Positions 35,700 through 49,300 of a DNA stretch of 64,000 nt are shown here, piece by piece. Under the pieces are notes generated by a model. The model saw only the letters and a program-made list of their open reading frames with translations. It was not told where the DNA came from and searched no databases. The stretch's first letter is position 1; every line of letters begins with the position of its first letter. Made by a program: the position numbers and the translations under genes. The stretch covers positions 33,577,706 to 33,641,705 of the forward strand of contig NC_045139.1 in assembly GCF_008831285.2 (NCBI RefSeq), given 5' to 3'. The stretch comes from Nymphaea colorata (Eukaryota; Streptophyta; Magnoliopsida; Nymphaeales; Nymphaeaceae).

Positions 35700-38600
35700 T
35701 ATTTTAGCCACAAAAATTTAAAATTCACCTGGTCAACCTGGGGGTTTAATTGTGTTTAGTTCTATGTTAAACAATTTAGGGAGTGTTAGAATGATAATAA
35801 AAATTCTAGCACCTGGAGGATACCAATTTAGATGCATTCTTTCCAATTCGTACAGCTGCAAGCACAAGTTGTGGATGGATTACTTTGTTGTAGTGCTTCA
35901 GAGTAATCATGAATTCACATTTCCTAGTCAAAACATATTTACTGTATTCGCCCAACAGATATTCACAGCAAAATAAATCTTCATTAAACCTTTTTAGAAG
36001 CTTGTCGTATCTGCTCTGGAATTTTTATTCAAATTCCTTTGCATAAAATACAAAAAAAGTTGATAGAACGTAAATGCATGTTGCTATGGTGGATTTCTTA
36101 AGTGTGGGAAGGACAACTGTATAATATATAAACATAAACCTGAGGAGTACTCTGAGCAGGAAACATGGTGCCATAGATATGTTTTACACTGTGACTAGGG
36201 ACTCGTGATCTATAGGAATTGAATTGAAGTCATCATTCAGAAAGCTCGGACATCCTAATTTCTGTGTATGGGTATCTCTTCCCATGAGACAGAATACCAA
36301 TTCCTAGTTATTAGAATCTCAATGTTCGTGTTTGGGATCCTAACTCCTTTCCAGAACATGATTGTCTTGCATGAAATATCAATTACTAGAACTTAATCAC
36401 AGTCTCCTCATGAGTCTCCATTTCTGCAAGACTCCCCAATTATTATTATTTGTCGGATGTGTAAAAAAAAGTGTACTATTTACTGTAAATGCAACTTGGA
36501 ACTTCTGGTAAAACCAAAAAACGTTACTACGTTCAAATTTTAGAAATGGTGCGTCAAATTTTTGTGTGGTGACAAGGAAATGGGTTTTATTATCTATCCA
36601 ACTTTTCATTGTGAAATAATGGGACTAAGTTTTTCTTCGGTTGTGAAATCGTTTATGATTGTTTCCTTTGTTTAGTTTTAGTGAAAACATATTTCGAGTT
36701 TGTAGGGAGATGCCTTATTGAGAATCTTGCTTTTCTTATACAAACAATCTTGCTCTTATTGTTTCTGAGTTTTTTGGCCCTCCAAGACAGTTCTGTTATG
36801 CATTGCAGTTATTATCTTATAAAAGCAGTCATTGTTCCAATATTTGCCAACATGGACATAGGATCTGCTTGCCCTGTCGTTGTGTTCTATTCCAAGAGTA
36901 TATCTGGTCATTCGTTCGTATCTTTACCCTGTCCAAGCTTTAATCCAATTAGGTTTGCCATTGAACAAAACACTAGTAAAAAAGAAAAAAGATATTTACA
37001 TCTGTTTTGGTTCTTAAGGCGAAGCGAAGTGTACAGATGCGCTTTATTCAGATTTCCCTGCCATCATCATCACATGAGGTATATTGAATCTGCCGCTAAT
37101 ATGCCCCATCTTTGTTATCAAATAATATAGCAAATCCTCCACCCTTATATCATTTTATCAAGTATTGTTCCCGTTTAGTTCTCAAATGAGTATATAAAAA
37201 AAAAAACTGGCAGTGGAATTCACTGCTGATGCATGGGCTAAATTATTGATCGAATTAGTATTCCATAAATGCTCAGCTTCTCGTGACGGCTGAGGATTTT
37301 AGCTGAAAGTAAATGTGGGTCTTGATATCCAAAAAGCATGTGAAGGTTGCAATTATAATACATGACAAGTGATGAGTAAATGTCTACTGCTTGATATGTG
37401 TGTGTCTAAAATGCTTTGCCGATAAAATTGGTTGTTTAAAGTTTATATAGGCATGTCATTGTCTAAGACGATCGATGTGAACGTAGGTTGTTCGGTTTTC
37501 CTTGTCTGCCTTTTGAGAATCATAGCTATGGTCTATGGGAGTTGATATTTAAAGTGTACTCCTCCCTCAGCTAAGGCACCTGCGGAAACCCGGCTCTGGA
37601 GTTGAGTGGTTTCGAGTGCTAGAAGACTTTTAGACGCCTCTTTATCGTTGAAATTGTTCGATCTGGACAGGATTTCAGGATTTCTAAATACTTGCGATAT
37701 AGGAAGAAGAGTGATATTAGGAAACGGCGAGACTGAGATTCACAATAATTTCTTATCAGTCCGTTCGGATTTTTGCTTATTTATCTTGTTGCAATGATCA
37801 AAAGACAGCAAGCTTCCTGAATTAACAGGGACAACGTGAAAGTTCTTAGACAGTTGATTTTCATCAAAATCTATACTCGTGGTGGTATTTGCTATCGTTC
37901 CAACTCTATTATATGTCTCGGCCATGCAACTACGAAAGTTCTGGTTTGCCAAACCTGATTGGTGTCGGTTGGGTTCTGATTTGAGTTAAATGACCGTGCA
38001 CACGAGATTTGGGATGTTGGTTCCGAGCTGCACCTTACGCAAGTGTCGCTGTTATGACTAACCGGTTCGACGTCGAAGGTGACGATGGCGACCTTTTAAT
38101 GAAATATTGGCAAATTGTGAGGTCAATACTGCTCTTTCGTTTGTCGATGTGAATGACTTGACTTTGTTGTTTGAGATTTCACGTCAGTATTTCCATTTTA
38201 TCTTTTCCCCCTCGAAGGGAAAGTTTCACTTTACGGTAGTCCTACATGCATTGTGCTCAACTCATTTTATTGCCAGGTACGTAACTTCAAAGTTGGAATT
38301 CGCAGACGCCCGGATCGTTTTGTTGTCGAGGTTCAAAATGGAAACCTGCAGTTGCGATCCTCCGTCGTGTGTGCCTCGTTTTTCTCCCATTGGACGTTAG
38401 GCTGCTTAGTTTCCTTGCTCACTTGATTAGTGAAGGATTTGTGGCGATTGTCGTGAAAGGGGAAAGAAGGAAAATAAATTACTAGTGGTTGATATGAGTA
38501 GATTCGCCCTGCTTTTTCAAGAACGTACTTGTGATCAAATTTGTCATTCCATGTAGGCTGGATTTCGGGTTTTATTTTTGTCCAAAGCCGTTGCTCCATG

Positions 38601-40287
38601 GTTTTGGTGTTGCTTATTTCCTTGACTCCTACTTGATCTTCCTCAAATCTTGTGGTCCCTGGAAGAGAATCTACAATGTTCTTGTTTCTTTTTGTCGTCG
38701 TTGTTACTTTAATACTAATATTATTGGCCTCTAGTTTCTCATAGCACCTGTACCTTTTTTTTATTCGCCAAATTATGCAATTCTTTTAGCTGCCAATTTA
38801 CCCGCAGAGGGTCAAAATCCGGTCTGTGTGCCAAAATGGTGGATGGGAACCGCATTGACTCCTGTAATATCCGTATAACCATGAACCCATTGCGTACTGA
38901 ACAATAAGCTTCGGTTTTTAATTCTGCATATTTAAGCCGCCTGAATGGGAGCTAAGTTAATATTTTTTTTTGTCTTAATGTGGTACCCATTTGGATCTGA
39001 TAAATAAGCTGTTGATTGTTCTTTATTGTAATTGGCAAATCGTGCCGTAACATCTTCATTTATGGGCGGAACCTAACAAACTTTCGGTTGCACATGCTAC
39101 TTGGTCTGGTTCCTCATCTGTTCCATTAACAGCGTGGACTGTTCTTTCATGGTTGTTCGGTAGTGCCTGTTACCGTCGTTTTAGTGGCTAATCGTTTTAG
39201 TGGCTAATAAAATACACCCCGTGCGATTTTGCAGGTTCGGAAAGTGGCCCGTCGGTTGCAGCTGAGTGCGTTTTGGGTGGCTGATGCGTGGAGTTTCTGT
39301 GTTTGGAGGAGGGACAATGGGTCTTGTATAGTGCCTTTGGTCCCTAAATAGTGATCCACTTTCCCTTGCCTGTCTTTTTTTTTTGTTGTTTTAGCCTAAA
39401 ATGAAATCTTAAATCTGGTGTAGCACTCTAGTAAATTTTAAATTATTCCCCCAACTTAACAGTGCTCAATTTCTTGCTTACTTGGTCAAGCATCTCTACT
39501 GTTTTCGGATCGTGGCTTTGGGTGAGATCTGATCCAGGTACATGCGTGGTTTTTAAGCAGAAGGGCATCCCATATTCCGGTTTTTGTGTGCGATGGTGTC
39601 GCTATCTTGAGCTTTCGAGGTTCCTACCAGCCGAGAAACTGTTTCTTGATTGACCAGTTCAGAACTCATTGTTCATAAATTTTGCTCGTCCGGCAAGTTG
39701 TCACTCTGTTTTTGTAGAAACATTCGTCTAAAGAACCTTTTAGATTAATGGATCCGATTTTCCGACTGTCATTTTGTGTCAACATCTTGTACAAGCCAAA
39801 GCAAAGTGTACTTCAAGAGGCACCGGAGATATATCCAAAGGGTTTTACCACTGCTCGCATAAGGGTTCATGATCATGTTCCTTTCTACTGCTGTCTAAAC
39901 GTTGATTCAACTATGGTTAGTTACAGTAAGTTAAGAGTGAGAAAGATGAGTCACAATCAAAGGGAGGAAAGAGGTCTTGATAATTGTGGTCAATGCCTGA
40001 CCGGTCGGTCAATAATTGAAGTCAAGCTGACTGCTCAAAGAGCACGGTCACCTTTGCTGAAAGAGAAAGAGAAATTGCATCCATATCAGATTGATCAATT
40101 ATAGGCCTTTCTTTCTGGATTTGTTTTGATATCACATGGGCATGCAGCTATTGAGACGTCAAATCAACAATTTTGCGCGCCACGATGATGCTTAATAATT
40201 GTTAAAAATAATTCTTTATAGTGTCTTCATCTTTGAGACTGGATTCCTTTAATGACAATCAATCACTTTGTTCTTTGTAAAACAATA
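35700..40287. other. Long stretch without a supported gene
   Basis: The longest open frames (36681-37130 and 39748-40104, plus strand, 149 and 118 codons) show no domain, no homology that I recognise and no codon bias. From about 37440 to 39700 the plus strand is T-rich yet keeps more CG dinucleotides than its surroundings (GTTCGG, TCGTGACGG, CGTCGTT). This is compatible with an unmethylated or transcribed segment, perhaps a non-coding RNA or a missed gene's introns. That reading is inference. Confidence 0.4.
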
Positions 40288-41512
40288 CTTTAAGGGTCGT
40301 TTGACAATAGTAATATGCTATTATTGTCTCAGGAATGTATTCGAAAAAAATGAGTTACTTGTTACAGTATTTTATGAATCTGACCTGTTTAGTCTTCTCC
40401 GATGTCTTTGGTAACTTTGTTGCTGTTTTGAGAATTCTCTCCCTTTTCCACGTCGATTGGGACCTCCAAACTTCACAAATAACACGCCAATAGACAATTT
40501 CATGTTCAGGAATGTCTCTGTATTACACCACAAGATTTATGTAATGAAAGTTTTTACAAGGTAATAACAGCCGAATACATAAATTTTCCCAGTTGCACCA
40601 CTGTCTGTACCAGTTTACTAACAACTCGTTCCATTCAATCATTGCAATGTCAAGCCTTAATTAATCATTGTCTTGCTTTGTCGGCAACCTCTTTAGCCGA
40701 AAAGAAAATTAAAAAAGTTGTGATAGCGAGGATGAGTGGTTGCATTAGCAAAACAGGAACTTGCTCGTCATTTTTGGAACAGACAAAAGCATTGATGGGC
40801 AGGTGAATCTATGGTCTCTTTTGCCGGAAAAGTTGTGAATGCTAGCGTACCAAAATTGAACACATTTATATCATATTACTACTTATTAAAGTTTCATTGG
40901 GAGCACTCCTTTACAAGTCTTTGTTAATGTCTTCAAGTTGGTATAGATTTTCATGACTCGCGACATTTAGTAGATCGTTTGAGTCATGTTGTTTACCAGG
41001 CATGGAATTTATAAGAAATACCTGAAAAGTGAAGGGATATTTTAGCATAGATATTTGAAAATAGCAACAACAGATTGGCCTCTATTAACAATTTTATAAA
41101 AGTTTTTTTTATCAAGAGTAGCTCATTCACATGGATGAGATGATTTTTTTGAGTACAAAATGATTGCATGACCAAATTATATGGTCGGTTAGACCGAATG
41201 GAGTTGGTGTAATGACAGAAGACTTGGTTGTCAGATGGACAGTAAAGAGTTTCATTTCTATAGGCACAAAATTGGGTGCATCTTTTAGGCGCCATTTGGC
41301 AATGAGAACATCATACTACAGCGTTTTTTTTTTTATAGAATAATAACCAACCCTTACTGTTGTCAAACAGTCCTTTATAAGTTGTTTGACAACGAGAACA
41401 GTAGTAAATTATTCCATATCCAAATTCATGGAAAGTATGTAGCAATATTCCATGCATCTGCCATACTTTCGAGGGCAGGTTCATAGATTTTCATTGTCAA
41501 ACGACCCCCCTA
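40288..41512. mobile_element. Possible transposon with GGGTCGTTTGACAAT inverted ends
   Basis: GGGTCGTTTGACAATAGTAA near 40295 on the plus strand has its inverse at about 41490-41508 (ATTGTCAAACGACCCCCCTA). Related motifs (TTGTCAAACAGTCCT and AGTTGTTTGACAACGAGAAC) lie at 41362-41405. Either one element of about 1.2 kb or two or three small related elements sit here. No transposase frame was seen and no target duplication was established. Confidence 0.45.
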
Positions 41513-42980
41513 AATGGTTTTCAATTAAAGAGAAAAAAAGTTCTATAATGAGATGGGCCTTAGAATGAGCAGTCAAAGTTTGATTCTCATGGGTGCCACT
41601 CAGTAGTGGGCCAGAGTGGCTCGTGCCGCGGAGGGCGGGGTCAAACTCAATACACCCTCAAGCATCTAATCTGCTCAGATTGAAATGGGGAGCATTTCCT
41701 GTTTAGGATTAAGTTATCCGTAGACCTTTCTAAAAGAAAAAAGGGGGAAAAGGAAGTTCAGTATATGCTTGATAAAGGTTCGAACTGAAAAACCTTCAAA
41801 TTGGAAAAACTCCAGGAATCAAAACCCCACTCAAATTAAACCACTGGTTCATATATTTTGTGATACGAAATACTGGATAAATGAGGTTAACAAATGAGAG
41901 TTTACTCTCTATTGTCCCTTTTTGCTGAAAGATGGCAACTGGCAAATGAACAGTTGCACCATCAAACAGGTCCGTTTCTTCTCACTGTTCCGAAAGATGG
42001 AAACACATAGGCTTCTTTCTTTCCTTCACTTTCTTCCTCTCTTCCGAGTGCTAGTGTATGGCATGATCACTAGCCTGAGATTTGCATATTTACAGTATTA
42101 AGACGTATGGACCATCAATGCATTATTACCCACAAGAGTAAGAATTTCGACTACGCCATGATAAGAACATGACTGTGATTAGCATACTGGTTCTGTTTCA
42201 GGACAGGGAGTTATAGGCAAAGTGTTATCAAAGTATGTTTCAGGATCCAGTGTTATCAAAATATGGGTTAACAGTTGAAGTTGGTAGTGCAATTTCATCT
42301 AGAAAAACAAATATTCCAGAGTATCTGGAACAGGTAGCCACCCGCAGAATGCTGTTGGTGCTGCTCTATTGTTTTTTCAGCAGAAGATGTAAAGGGTCAT
42401 CGAGCTTGCTTTGGCAAGTCCATTCAAAACCACCTGAGACCAAGAAAGAGCTCTCGAAAAGATTGTGCCATTTCTCAAAAATTTCAAAAATTTGAAATTT
42501 ATGCTTTGCTGATATAGACGAAAACCATATGTTCATCTCAATTCAGACCTCCCAAAAGGAAATCCGTTCTCATCCACATTGAGCAGTACAGAATTCTACT
42601 CCATACACTTGGTCCACTTTTTCGTTCAATTCATGGCCGACCTTCCAATATTGAGACCACTAGCTCTTCAACTTTCTTACGTGCTATGATGTTGCCCAGA
42701 ACTTTGGCCAAAATGGCAGGCACCATTTTCTTCCTCAAGCCAAGAAAAGACAGTTGATTCCCCCGTTGAGGAGCCACCGTGCAGGTTCACCCATAAGAAA
42801 CACAGTTTTTAAATGTAGCCAACCTCCCCAAATGCTGAAAACTGATGGAAACAGGGAAAAGTGCTAAAATCTACAGTCCTCAATTATTTGGAAAAGTTCA
42901 CCACTGTTCTTCCTTGACCACCAAAAGCTAATCTATATCTACAGAGTCACGTCCCCACACACTCTACTTCCGGATCCTCA
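41513..42980. other. Intergenic, upstream of serine acetyltransferase
   Basis: No gene supported. An open frame at 42235-42495 lacks any signature. The last few hundred bases are presumably the promoter region of the downstream gene. Confidence 0.5.
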
Positions 42981-42985
42981 GACTC

Positions 42986-42996
42986 CTCTATATTAA
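42986..42996 (+). promoter_or_regulatory. Probable TATA box of the serine acetyltransferase gene
   Basis: CTCTATATTAAGC, about 50 bases upstream of the ATG at 43040. It implies a very short leader if used. Confidence 0.5.
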
Positions 42997-43039
42997 GCTT
43001 CCACATACAAGTTCCTTCACAAGACCTTTGCATCCCTCC

Positions 43040-44086
43040 ATGACTTCTCTTACCCTTTCCCCCTCCATCCCAGAGTCATCATCCTTCCGCAGCAAACTCT
43101 CTAATAACAAGAAATTTCACAGACGAATGACAGCATGCATAGAGGGCTCGACTTTGAAAGTTGGCACCAGACGACTATCATTCAACATGGATCGATTTTC
43201 GACTACCAATCAAACAGCGGTTTACCAGCTTGTTGAGCTCTCAAAGCCCTTGCAACACCCAAGAATCTGTGAGAGGGATGAGCTATGGCTGAAGATGAGG
43301 GAGGAGGCGATGAGGGATGTGGAGCAAGAGCCGGTGCTGGAGACGTACTACAGAAATGCTATACTCTCACATGACTCACTAGAAGCAGCCCTGGCCGGCC
43401 ATCTGGGAAACAAGCTCTCCATGACTTGTCTGCCGGGTTCCAGCCTAGCCAGGGTCTTCTTATGGGCGTTCCTTGAAGAGAGCACCATCCGGTCTGCGGT
43501 CCGGGAGGACCTGAAGGCAGTCAAGGAGAGGGACCCAGCCTGTGTAAGTTATGTTCAGTGCCTGCTCAACTTCAAGGGCTTCCTAGCAGTTCAGGCTCAC
43601 CGGGTGGCTCACAGTCTATGGACCAAGGGCCGGGCACCGCTGGCCTTGGTGATACAGAACCGGGTTTCGGAGGCCTTCGCCGTGGACATACATCCTGGTG
43701 CAAGGGTAGGCAAGGGAGTACTGCTGGACCATGCTACCGGGGTCGTGATCGGAGAGACTGCCGTCATTGGCGACAACGTGTCCATCTTGCACAATGTGAC
43801 GTTAGGAGGCACCGGCAAGGCCGGCGGCGACCGGCACCCGAAGATCGGAGATGGGGTGCTGGTGGGTGCTGGTACGCATATCCTTGGTAATGTACAGGTA
43901 GGTGCGGGGGCCAAGGTCGGGGCTGGCTCAGTGGTGCTGAAAGAGGTCCCGGCCAGGACCACTGCAGTGGGGAACCCGGCGAGGTTGGTTGGTGGAAGGG
44001 ACAACCCCGTTAAGTTGACCAACATTCCTAGCTTGACTATGGACCATACCTCCTTCGTATCCGACTGCTCGGATGATGTAATCTGA
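43040..44086 (+). CDS. SERAT: Serine O-acetyltransferase (SERAT), intronless, probably organellar
   Basis: Transfers acetyl from acetyl-CoA to L-serine, giving O-acetylserine, the committed step of cysteine synthesis. It binds O-acetylserine(thiol)lyase in the cysteine synthase complex. 348 residues in a single exon. Residues about 1-50 are Ser/Arg-rich with few acids (MTSLTLSPSIPESSSFRSK), like a plastid or mitochondrial transit peptide. An internal MTACIEG could serve as a shorter cytosolic start. The alpha-helical N-domain follows (LWLKMREEA, DPACVSYVQCLLNFKGF), then the left-handed beta-helix with VDIHPGARVGKG, LLDHATGVVIGETAVIGDN, HNVTLGGTGK and GDRHPKIGDG. The His in LDHATG and the Asp-Pro-Ala stretch match the catalytic region. 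The C-terminus ends in Ile, needed for docking to the lyase. The penultimate segment is CSDDVI, where the Arabidopsis mitochondrial enzyme has WSDYVI. No operon-like context applies. The stop is TGA at 44084-44086. Confidence 0.95.
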   Translation: MTSLTLSPSIPESSSFRSKLSNNKKFHRRMTACIEGSTLKVGTRRLSFNMDRFSTTNQTAVYQLVELSKPLQHPRICERDELWLKMREEAMRDVEQEPVLETYYRNAILSHDSLEAALAGHLGNKLSMTCLPGSSLARVFLWAFLEESTIRSAVREDLKAVKERDPACVSYVQCLLNFKGFLAVQAHRVAHSLWTKGRAPLALVIQNRVSEAFAVDIHPGARVGKGVLLDHATGVVIGETAVIGDNVSILHNVTLGGTGKAGGDRHPKIGDGVLVGAGTHILGNVQVGAGAKVGAGSVVLKEVPARTTAVGNPARLVGGRDNPVKLTNIPSLTMDHTSFVSDCSDDVI

Positions 44087-46369
44087 CGTAATCTGACTAC
44101 TCATGTTCTCAGTGGTTGATCTTCATTATGCACTAATTTCCACAAGAGTTCCTAGTAAAATAAATACAAGTCACGTTAGTATATCTTATGTTTGATGACT
44201 CAATCTCCATATATATATATATGTTGGCGAGCCATTAAAACATGAATCAGTTAGATTTGGGGGAAGTTGAATGGAATTTGGATTTGGAAAAAACACCCAA
44301 TTGGATCTGGATTCAGATTCATATTTGAATTTGGTTTCAGATAAACATCTCAGCAAATAATGGATATCACCTTGAATGCAATAGGCTTTATCTCATCAAA
44401 TGAATGGATTCACCTTGAATGCAATATGCTTAGTTAACTTTTGCAATTTGTATCCAATTCAATTTGGAAAATGAGATCTTAACTTCATTCTTCATTTGGG
44501 CTCGAACCTGAATATGAAATTATCCAATTAACCACTCTTGGTAGAGGGTAGAGCCGATCTGAATCCTACCAGATTGATATCCCTAGTTTTCCTTGAATGA
44601 TGGTGTTAAGGAATCAATTAGCGCCGGATTGAAGGAACCGCTGAATAACAGATTGAAACGATAAGAAGAGTCAGAAGAGACTACCCAACAAGCGGTATGC
44701 TTATCATATGTTCATTCCGCAGCCAATGGCCTTTATTTTCCCAAATTTCCGTTCAACCGAGTTGTATTAGAACTATCAGAACTGGCCTGAATTGCCCGAT
44801 TCAATTCAACTTGGTGGCAAACTGATTTGATTCGGTGGCCGATTCAAGAGTGCCATGTGCCACTTTTTAAGTATTTAAAGATTTTAGGAGTTTTCTTCTT
44901 GTTTATCAATTTCTATAGATTGTTTTCCGTTGTCCCCAAATTTTTTTTTTGCCGATTCAGCTGAATCTCTGAATCAACCGATTCACTGAATTGGTAGCTT
45001 GGCTGATTCAATTCAAGGAGTGATTTTGAGACTACTGCTACTCAGCAGTGGTCCGTGGAGGAAAAAGAGGACAACGAAACACTTCGATTCTTGGCCTTAC
45101 AGCATTTAGTTAACAATTTACTAAAACGTGGTTATACCCGTATATGTGGCTCATATTGCTTTTAATCTCAGGTTTTCTTAGAGGTGGGTTGGACGTATAC
45201 TGAAGTTCTCGCTTCTATTGGGTGTTTGCTCCAATTTGGGTCAGTGAATTCACCTGCCTTTCCAGCTGAGAAAGGACCTTTCTGCTACTTCAATGGATCA
45301 TGGGTAGGAGTGATTCTCAAAGAAGAAATTTTCGGAATTATTAAGATATAATGGAGTCTTCTAAATAATGATTCATATCAGATCTGGATGCTGTTCGAAT
45401 ACTCTTGAAAACTAACCAGAGAATTGGTATCTAAACCCTATTTAGTTCCTACTGCCAATGCTGCTTCCCCTGCTCTCAAGTAATCAACAGAGTCCATTAT
45501 ATTGCATCTTGTCCAAATTGAAACGGACGATTAAGCTCCCCAGGATCATCTCTGATCTGATGGCTTTTCATGAGGAAGAGGGAGAAAGCCTTTACCTAGA
45601 CGGATGGCAGCTAGCTGCACCCAGGAAACTTGAGAAAGGGAGTTGGACGAGAAAAAGGGTGCCTAATTGTTAACAAGAGTTCAGATATAACTCTTAAAAC
45701 AAATTGTGCAGGTGCCTGTAATATTATCAACGGCTAACAAAAAATATGTTACTTTCTTTTGAACACAAACACAACCTACAAAACCCAGTTGAAAATTAAC
45801 TTAGCTAGCTAAGGATTTGGTGAACAAAAGATGTCAATTGCAAATGTGATCTGCCTGAAATACGTGAGAAAACCTTGCTTGCCTTACAAAGCGACCTACT
45901 GCAACATCAGTCTAAATCTCCCTGCAGTACCTCCACACATTCTGCACACATCTGTTAAAACTAACTGGAAATGAGGACCTGTTTAAGTATCACCAAGCTC
46001 ATAAAATTAATCTGAAACGGACTGCTTAAATAGGTCAGTAATGCAAAAATCATGTCATAAAAGACGTGCTTACACAAACAAAAAAGCAGTCGCCACGTAT
46101 GTCATCTAAGCTACAACAGAGCTTCGCTCAAGTACAAATAGGAAATGAAATCTAACCTCTTCTGGACATAATGAAGATGGTAACTCGTCAAGAATTTGAC
46201 CGTCATACAGTGTTTATTAGCATGTCCAAACCTATGCAAGGATAAAAAATGAACTTTGGCTCTAGTGTGACACAATCAAGATGGCATGATTATAAACTTG
46301 ATTGTGCTGCCAGATGCAAGGAAATCAGAACTGAAGCTACAAATCTGTTCTCCCACAAGGTGACTGCCT
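44087..46369. other. Intergenic between convergent genes
   Basis: Contains AT-rich repeats of GAATTTGGATT and GATTCAATTC type (44270-44560 and 44800-45020) and no recognised gene. The open frame at 45458-45673 lacks signatures. The right end should include the 3' untranslated region of the minus-strand E2 gene. Confidence 0.5.
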
Positions 46370-49300
46370 TCAAAGGTCCAGAAGAAGTCTGCGAGGGTCT
46401 TCCACCACATCCTTGATACGCCGCAAAAAATAGACTGCCTCTCTTCCATCAATGAGGCGATGATCATATGTTAGAGCAATGTACATCATAGGCCTAGAAA
46501 CAATATTACCAGCCACAACCATTGGACGATTCACAATGCTGTGCATTCCGAGTATAGCAGACTGCACACAAGATTACAATTAGTTAAGAACGTATGTTAG
46601 CAGCCATTGATTGGAGGAAGTAGGACTTAACAGAAAAAAAAAGAGCTAAAAATGCCAATATCCCTACCTGTGGAGGATTAATTATAGGTGTACTTAAAAG
46701 GCTTCCATAAACACCACCATTTGATATAGTGAATGTTCCACCAGCCATCTCATCAATTGAAATTGAGCCATCATTGGCTTTCTTAGCAAGAGAACTAATT
46801 TCCTTTTCTATCTCTGCAAAATTCATCCTATCTGCTTTTCGAATCACAGGAACAACAAGGCCCTACAACATCCAAGCAAGCCATATTTGAAAGTCCTTAA
46901 ATCAGCAATGAGAAGGCCAAACCATGTCATGTCAAAAAAAATGAGAAGGATGAGCCAAATTTGTAATATGTTGTTAAAGAGGATTCATGATACACAAAAA
47001 ACTAATCATATATGTGTCCTACTTGGTTGACATATTGAATTAATACATGCACCTTCACATCTTCAAGCTCAATATAAAATAAAATGCGACAAAAAGTTGT
47101 TGCTGAGGATACACCTTAAAAAATAAACAGAGACAGGTGGAGCCCTTAGATGAGTAAATTTAAACACTTGACATGGATGTGTACGTGGATACAAGAGTTG
47201 ATGTGGATGCACTTGGTAAATACATATCTCTTCATAATTTGGATCCACGAACTTGGCTATATGCTTACAGACATACATATAAATGAATAATATGTGTGTG
47301 TGCACAAGCTGAAGCAACAAATGAATACCATCTCAAGTGCATGTTCATGAATAATTCTAATTTTTAAATCATGATATACAAAACTAGTCAACAACATTTA
47401 AAGGTATATGAAAATTAACTAGGCTTGGTGCAGTGACCATAGTTCCTAAAGAAGACATTCAATTATGTAGTGTTGCACCATAAACCAATAAATTGGCAAA
47501 CATTTAGTGGGAATGTTTGTAAACGTTTGGATTACAAATTAATTGACTTCCACTTTAATGATTACATGTGCAAAGTATGTAATTCCAGGGAGACATTTAG
47601 GTTAGAGGGAAAGCTGAATATGAAACAAGTAGAGATTGGTGTCAATAGGAATGATAGCTCAACATAAGGGAAGGATGGGGTGAGGATTATGAAGCCCTGC
47701 ACTGATGTGACCATAGTTTTTTAAGTAGCGCTCAAAGGAAATGTCGGAGAAGTGGGACAAATGGGGATGATTAAGAGCCTCAATTTCTATTTCAAGGAGA
47801 CAGGCATATCCGATAAACATCTATCACAGCTATTCACAGAGAAAGATAAAACATGGTTAGAAAGTAAAAGATGCTTAATAGATGATCTAATTTAAATTCC
47901 ACAATCATGCACAAACTAGCAGGATAGTCCAGTCAGGCAGTTGGTTTAAACAGGAAGTTACCTAGGAAAATGCATGCCACTATCATTAGCAGCAATCCAT
48001 TTAATTTTTCATATTGAATGGTAAGACGTAAGATGAAGCCAGAGTAATAAGAAAACTGGAAAAGATGATAAAACTAACAATTTCAACAAGCAAACCTCAA
48101 GAAAATCACCGTGGGCAAGGACCTATGATGCATATCATATCAGATTCTATGTCAGGCACAGGTATGAATAAGTAGCTCAACTCAGTCAATTTTAATTAGA
48201 TGTTATATTTACAAACCTTAGGAGTACCAACAGCGATACTTATATCGACATCGTCACGATAAATAATATCTTCACCATCAATAACAGCATTAATTATGGG
48301 TTGATGCTGGAGTCCACTCACAACAGCCTGAATCACAATGGGCACAAACGAGATACAACTGGAAATAAATTCCTTGAGATAGGATGGACAAATACTTAAA
48401 ATGCATAGGCCACTCATACCTTGACAAATCCTGACATAAATCCAAGTTTGAGACCGTGTTTTTCTAAAAATGCATCCTTGTAGTCTGAACGCAATTGCAT
48501 CAAATTTGTCCTAAAAATAAAAAGCCACATTAAAAGAAGAAAAAGTATGAAATTATTGTACAAGAAAGGAAGTGGTTCATCCAAGCAGAAGCCTTTGAAA
48601 TGGGATACAAGCATCTCATGAAATTTTCATTTTACTGACTGCATTTGCTACAGGGAGAATGCCAGGATAGGTAGTCAAAATTGGAAACCAGGGGCAGGTC
48701 GACCAACCCCTAAATGGGTCAGTCAATCTGAATCAGGTCCAAGACAGTCTCCAAAATTATAAAAGAAAATTATACACATTGATTTTATGCCTATGGACTA
48801 GTCTAGTGACTGCCGACTTGATCTACTGGTCTGTTCACTAGTCCACGGGTTGGCAACCAAGACTGGATCTGGCAATCCTAGTCATTGAAGTCCTAATGGA
48901 CCAAACCAATAATTTGAAGAACTAGGTGCATGATCCTTCAAAGTTGTGAATGGTCATAAAATTTTGGAAACACAATATATCAGAGCCATTTGAGACATTT
49001 GCACAGGATCATTACGCAGTCAGAAGAATGGCAAAAGTAGCACGTTGTTCCAGATCCTGAATTCATTTTCAGAAGAAACATCTTGCTTGACTGTGAATTC
49101 ATTTTCTGAAGAATCGTCTTTGCTACATATCCAAGAAAAGTAAAAGGTGGAAAAGTCAACAATTTGAGAAAAGTGGTGATTGATATAGAACTCAGATACC
49201 AACATGTCAACTTCATTAATGGTGGACAGCATGGCATAAGTGTTCTGAGAATCTTTCAGTCGAGTTGCAACTCTCTTCCTCAATCTTGTCATAGGAACCT

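Noticed and set aside
36681-37130. 149-codon open frame as a gene
   Set aside because: Biased to Phe, Leu and Cys as expected for T-rich DNA; no domain, no neighbouring exons and no promoter signal.
41760-41800. GGTTCGAACT as the T-loop of a tRNA
   Set aside because: No acceptor stem, D-arm or anticodon arm can be formed round it.
43609-44025. Minus-strand frame of 138 codons inside serine acetyltransferase
   Set aside because: Antisense shadow of the GC-rich beta-helix coding region.
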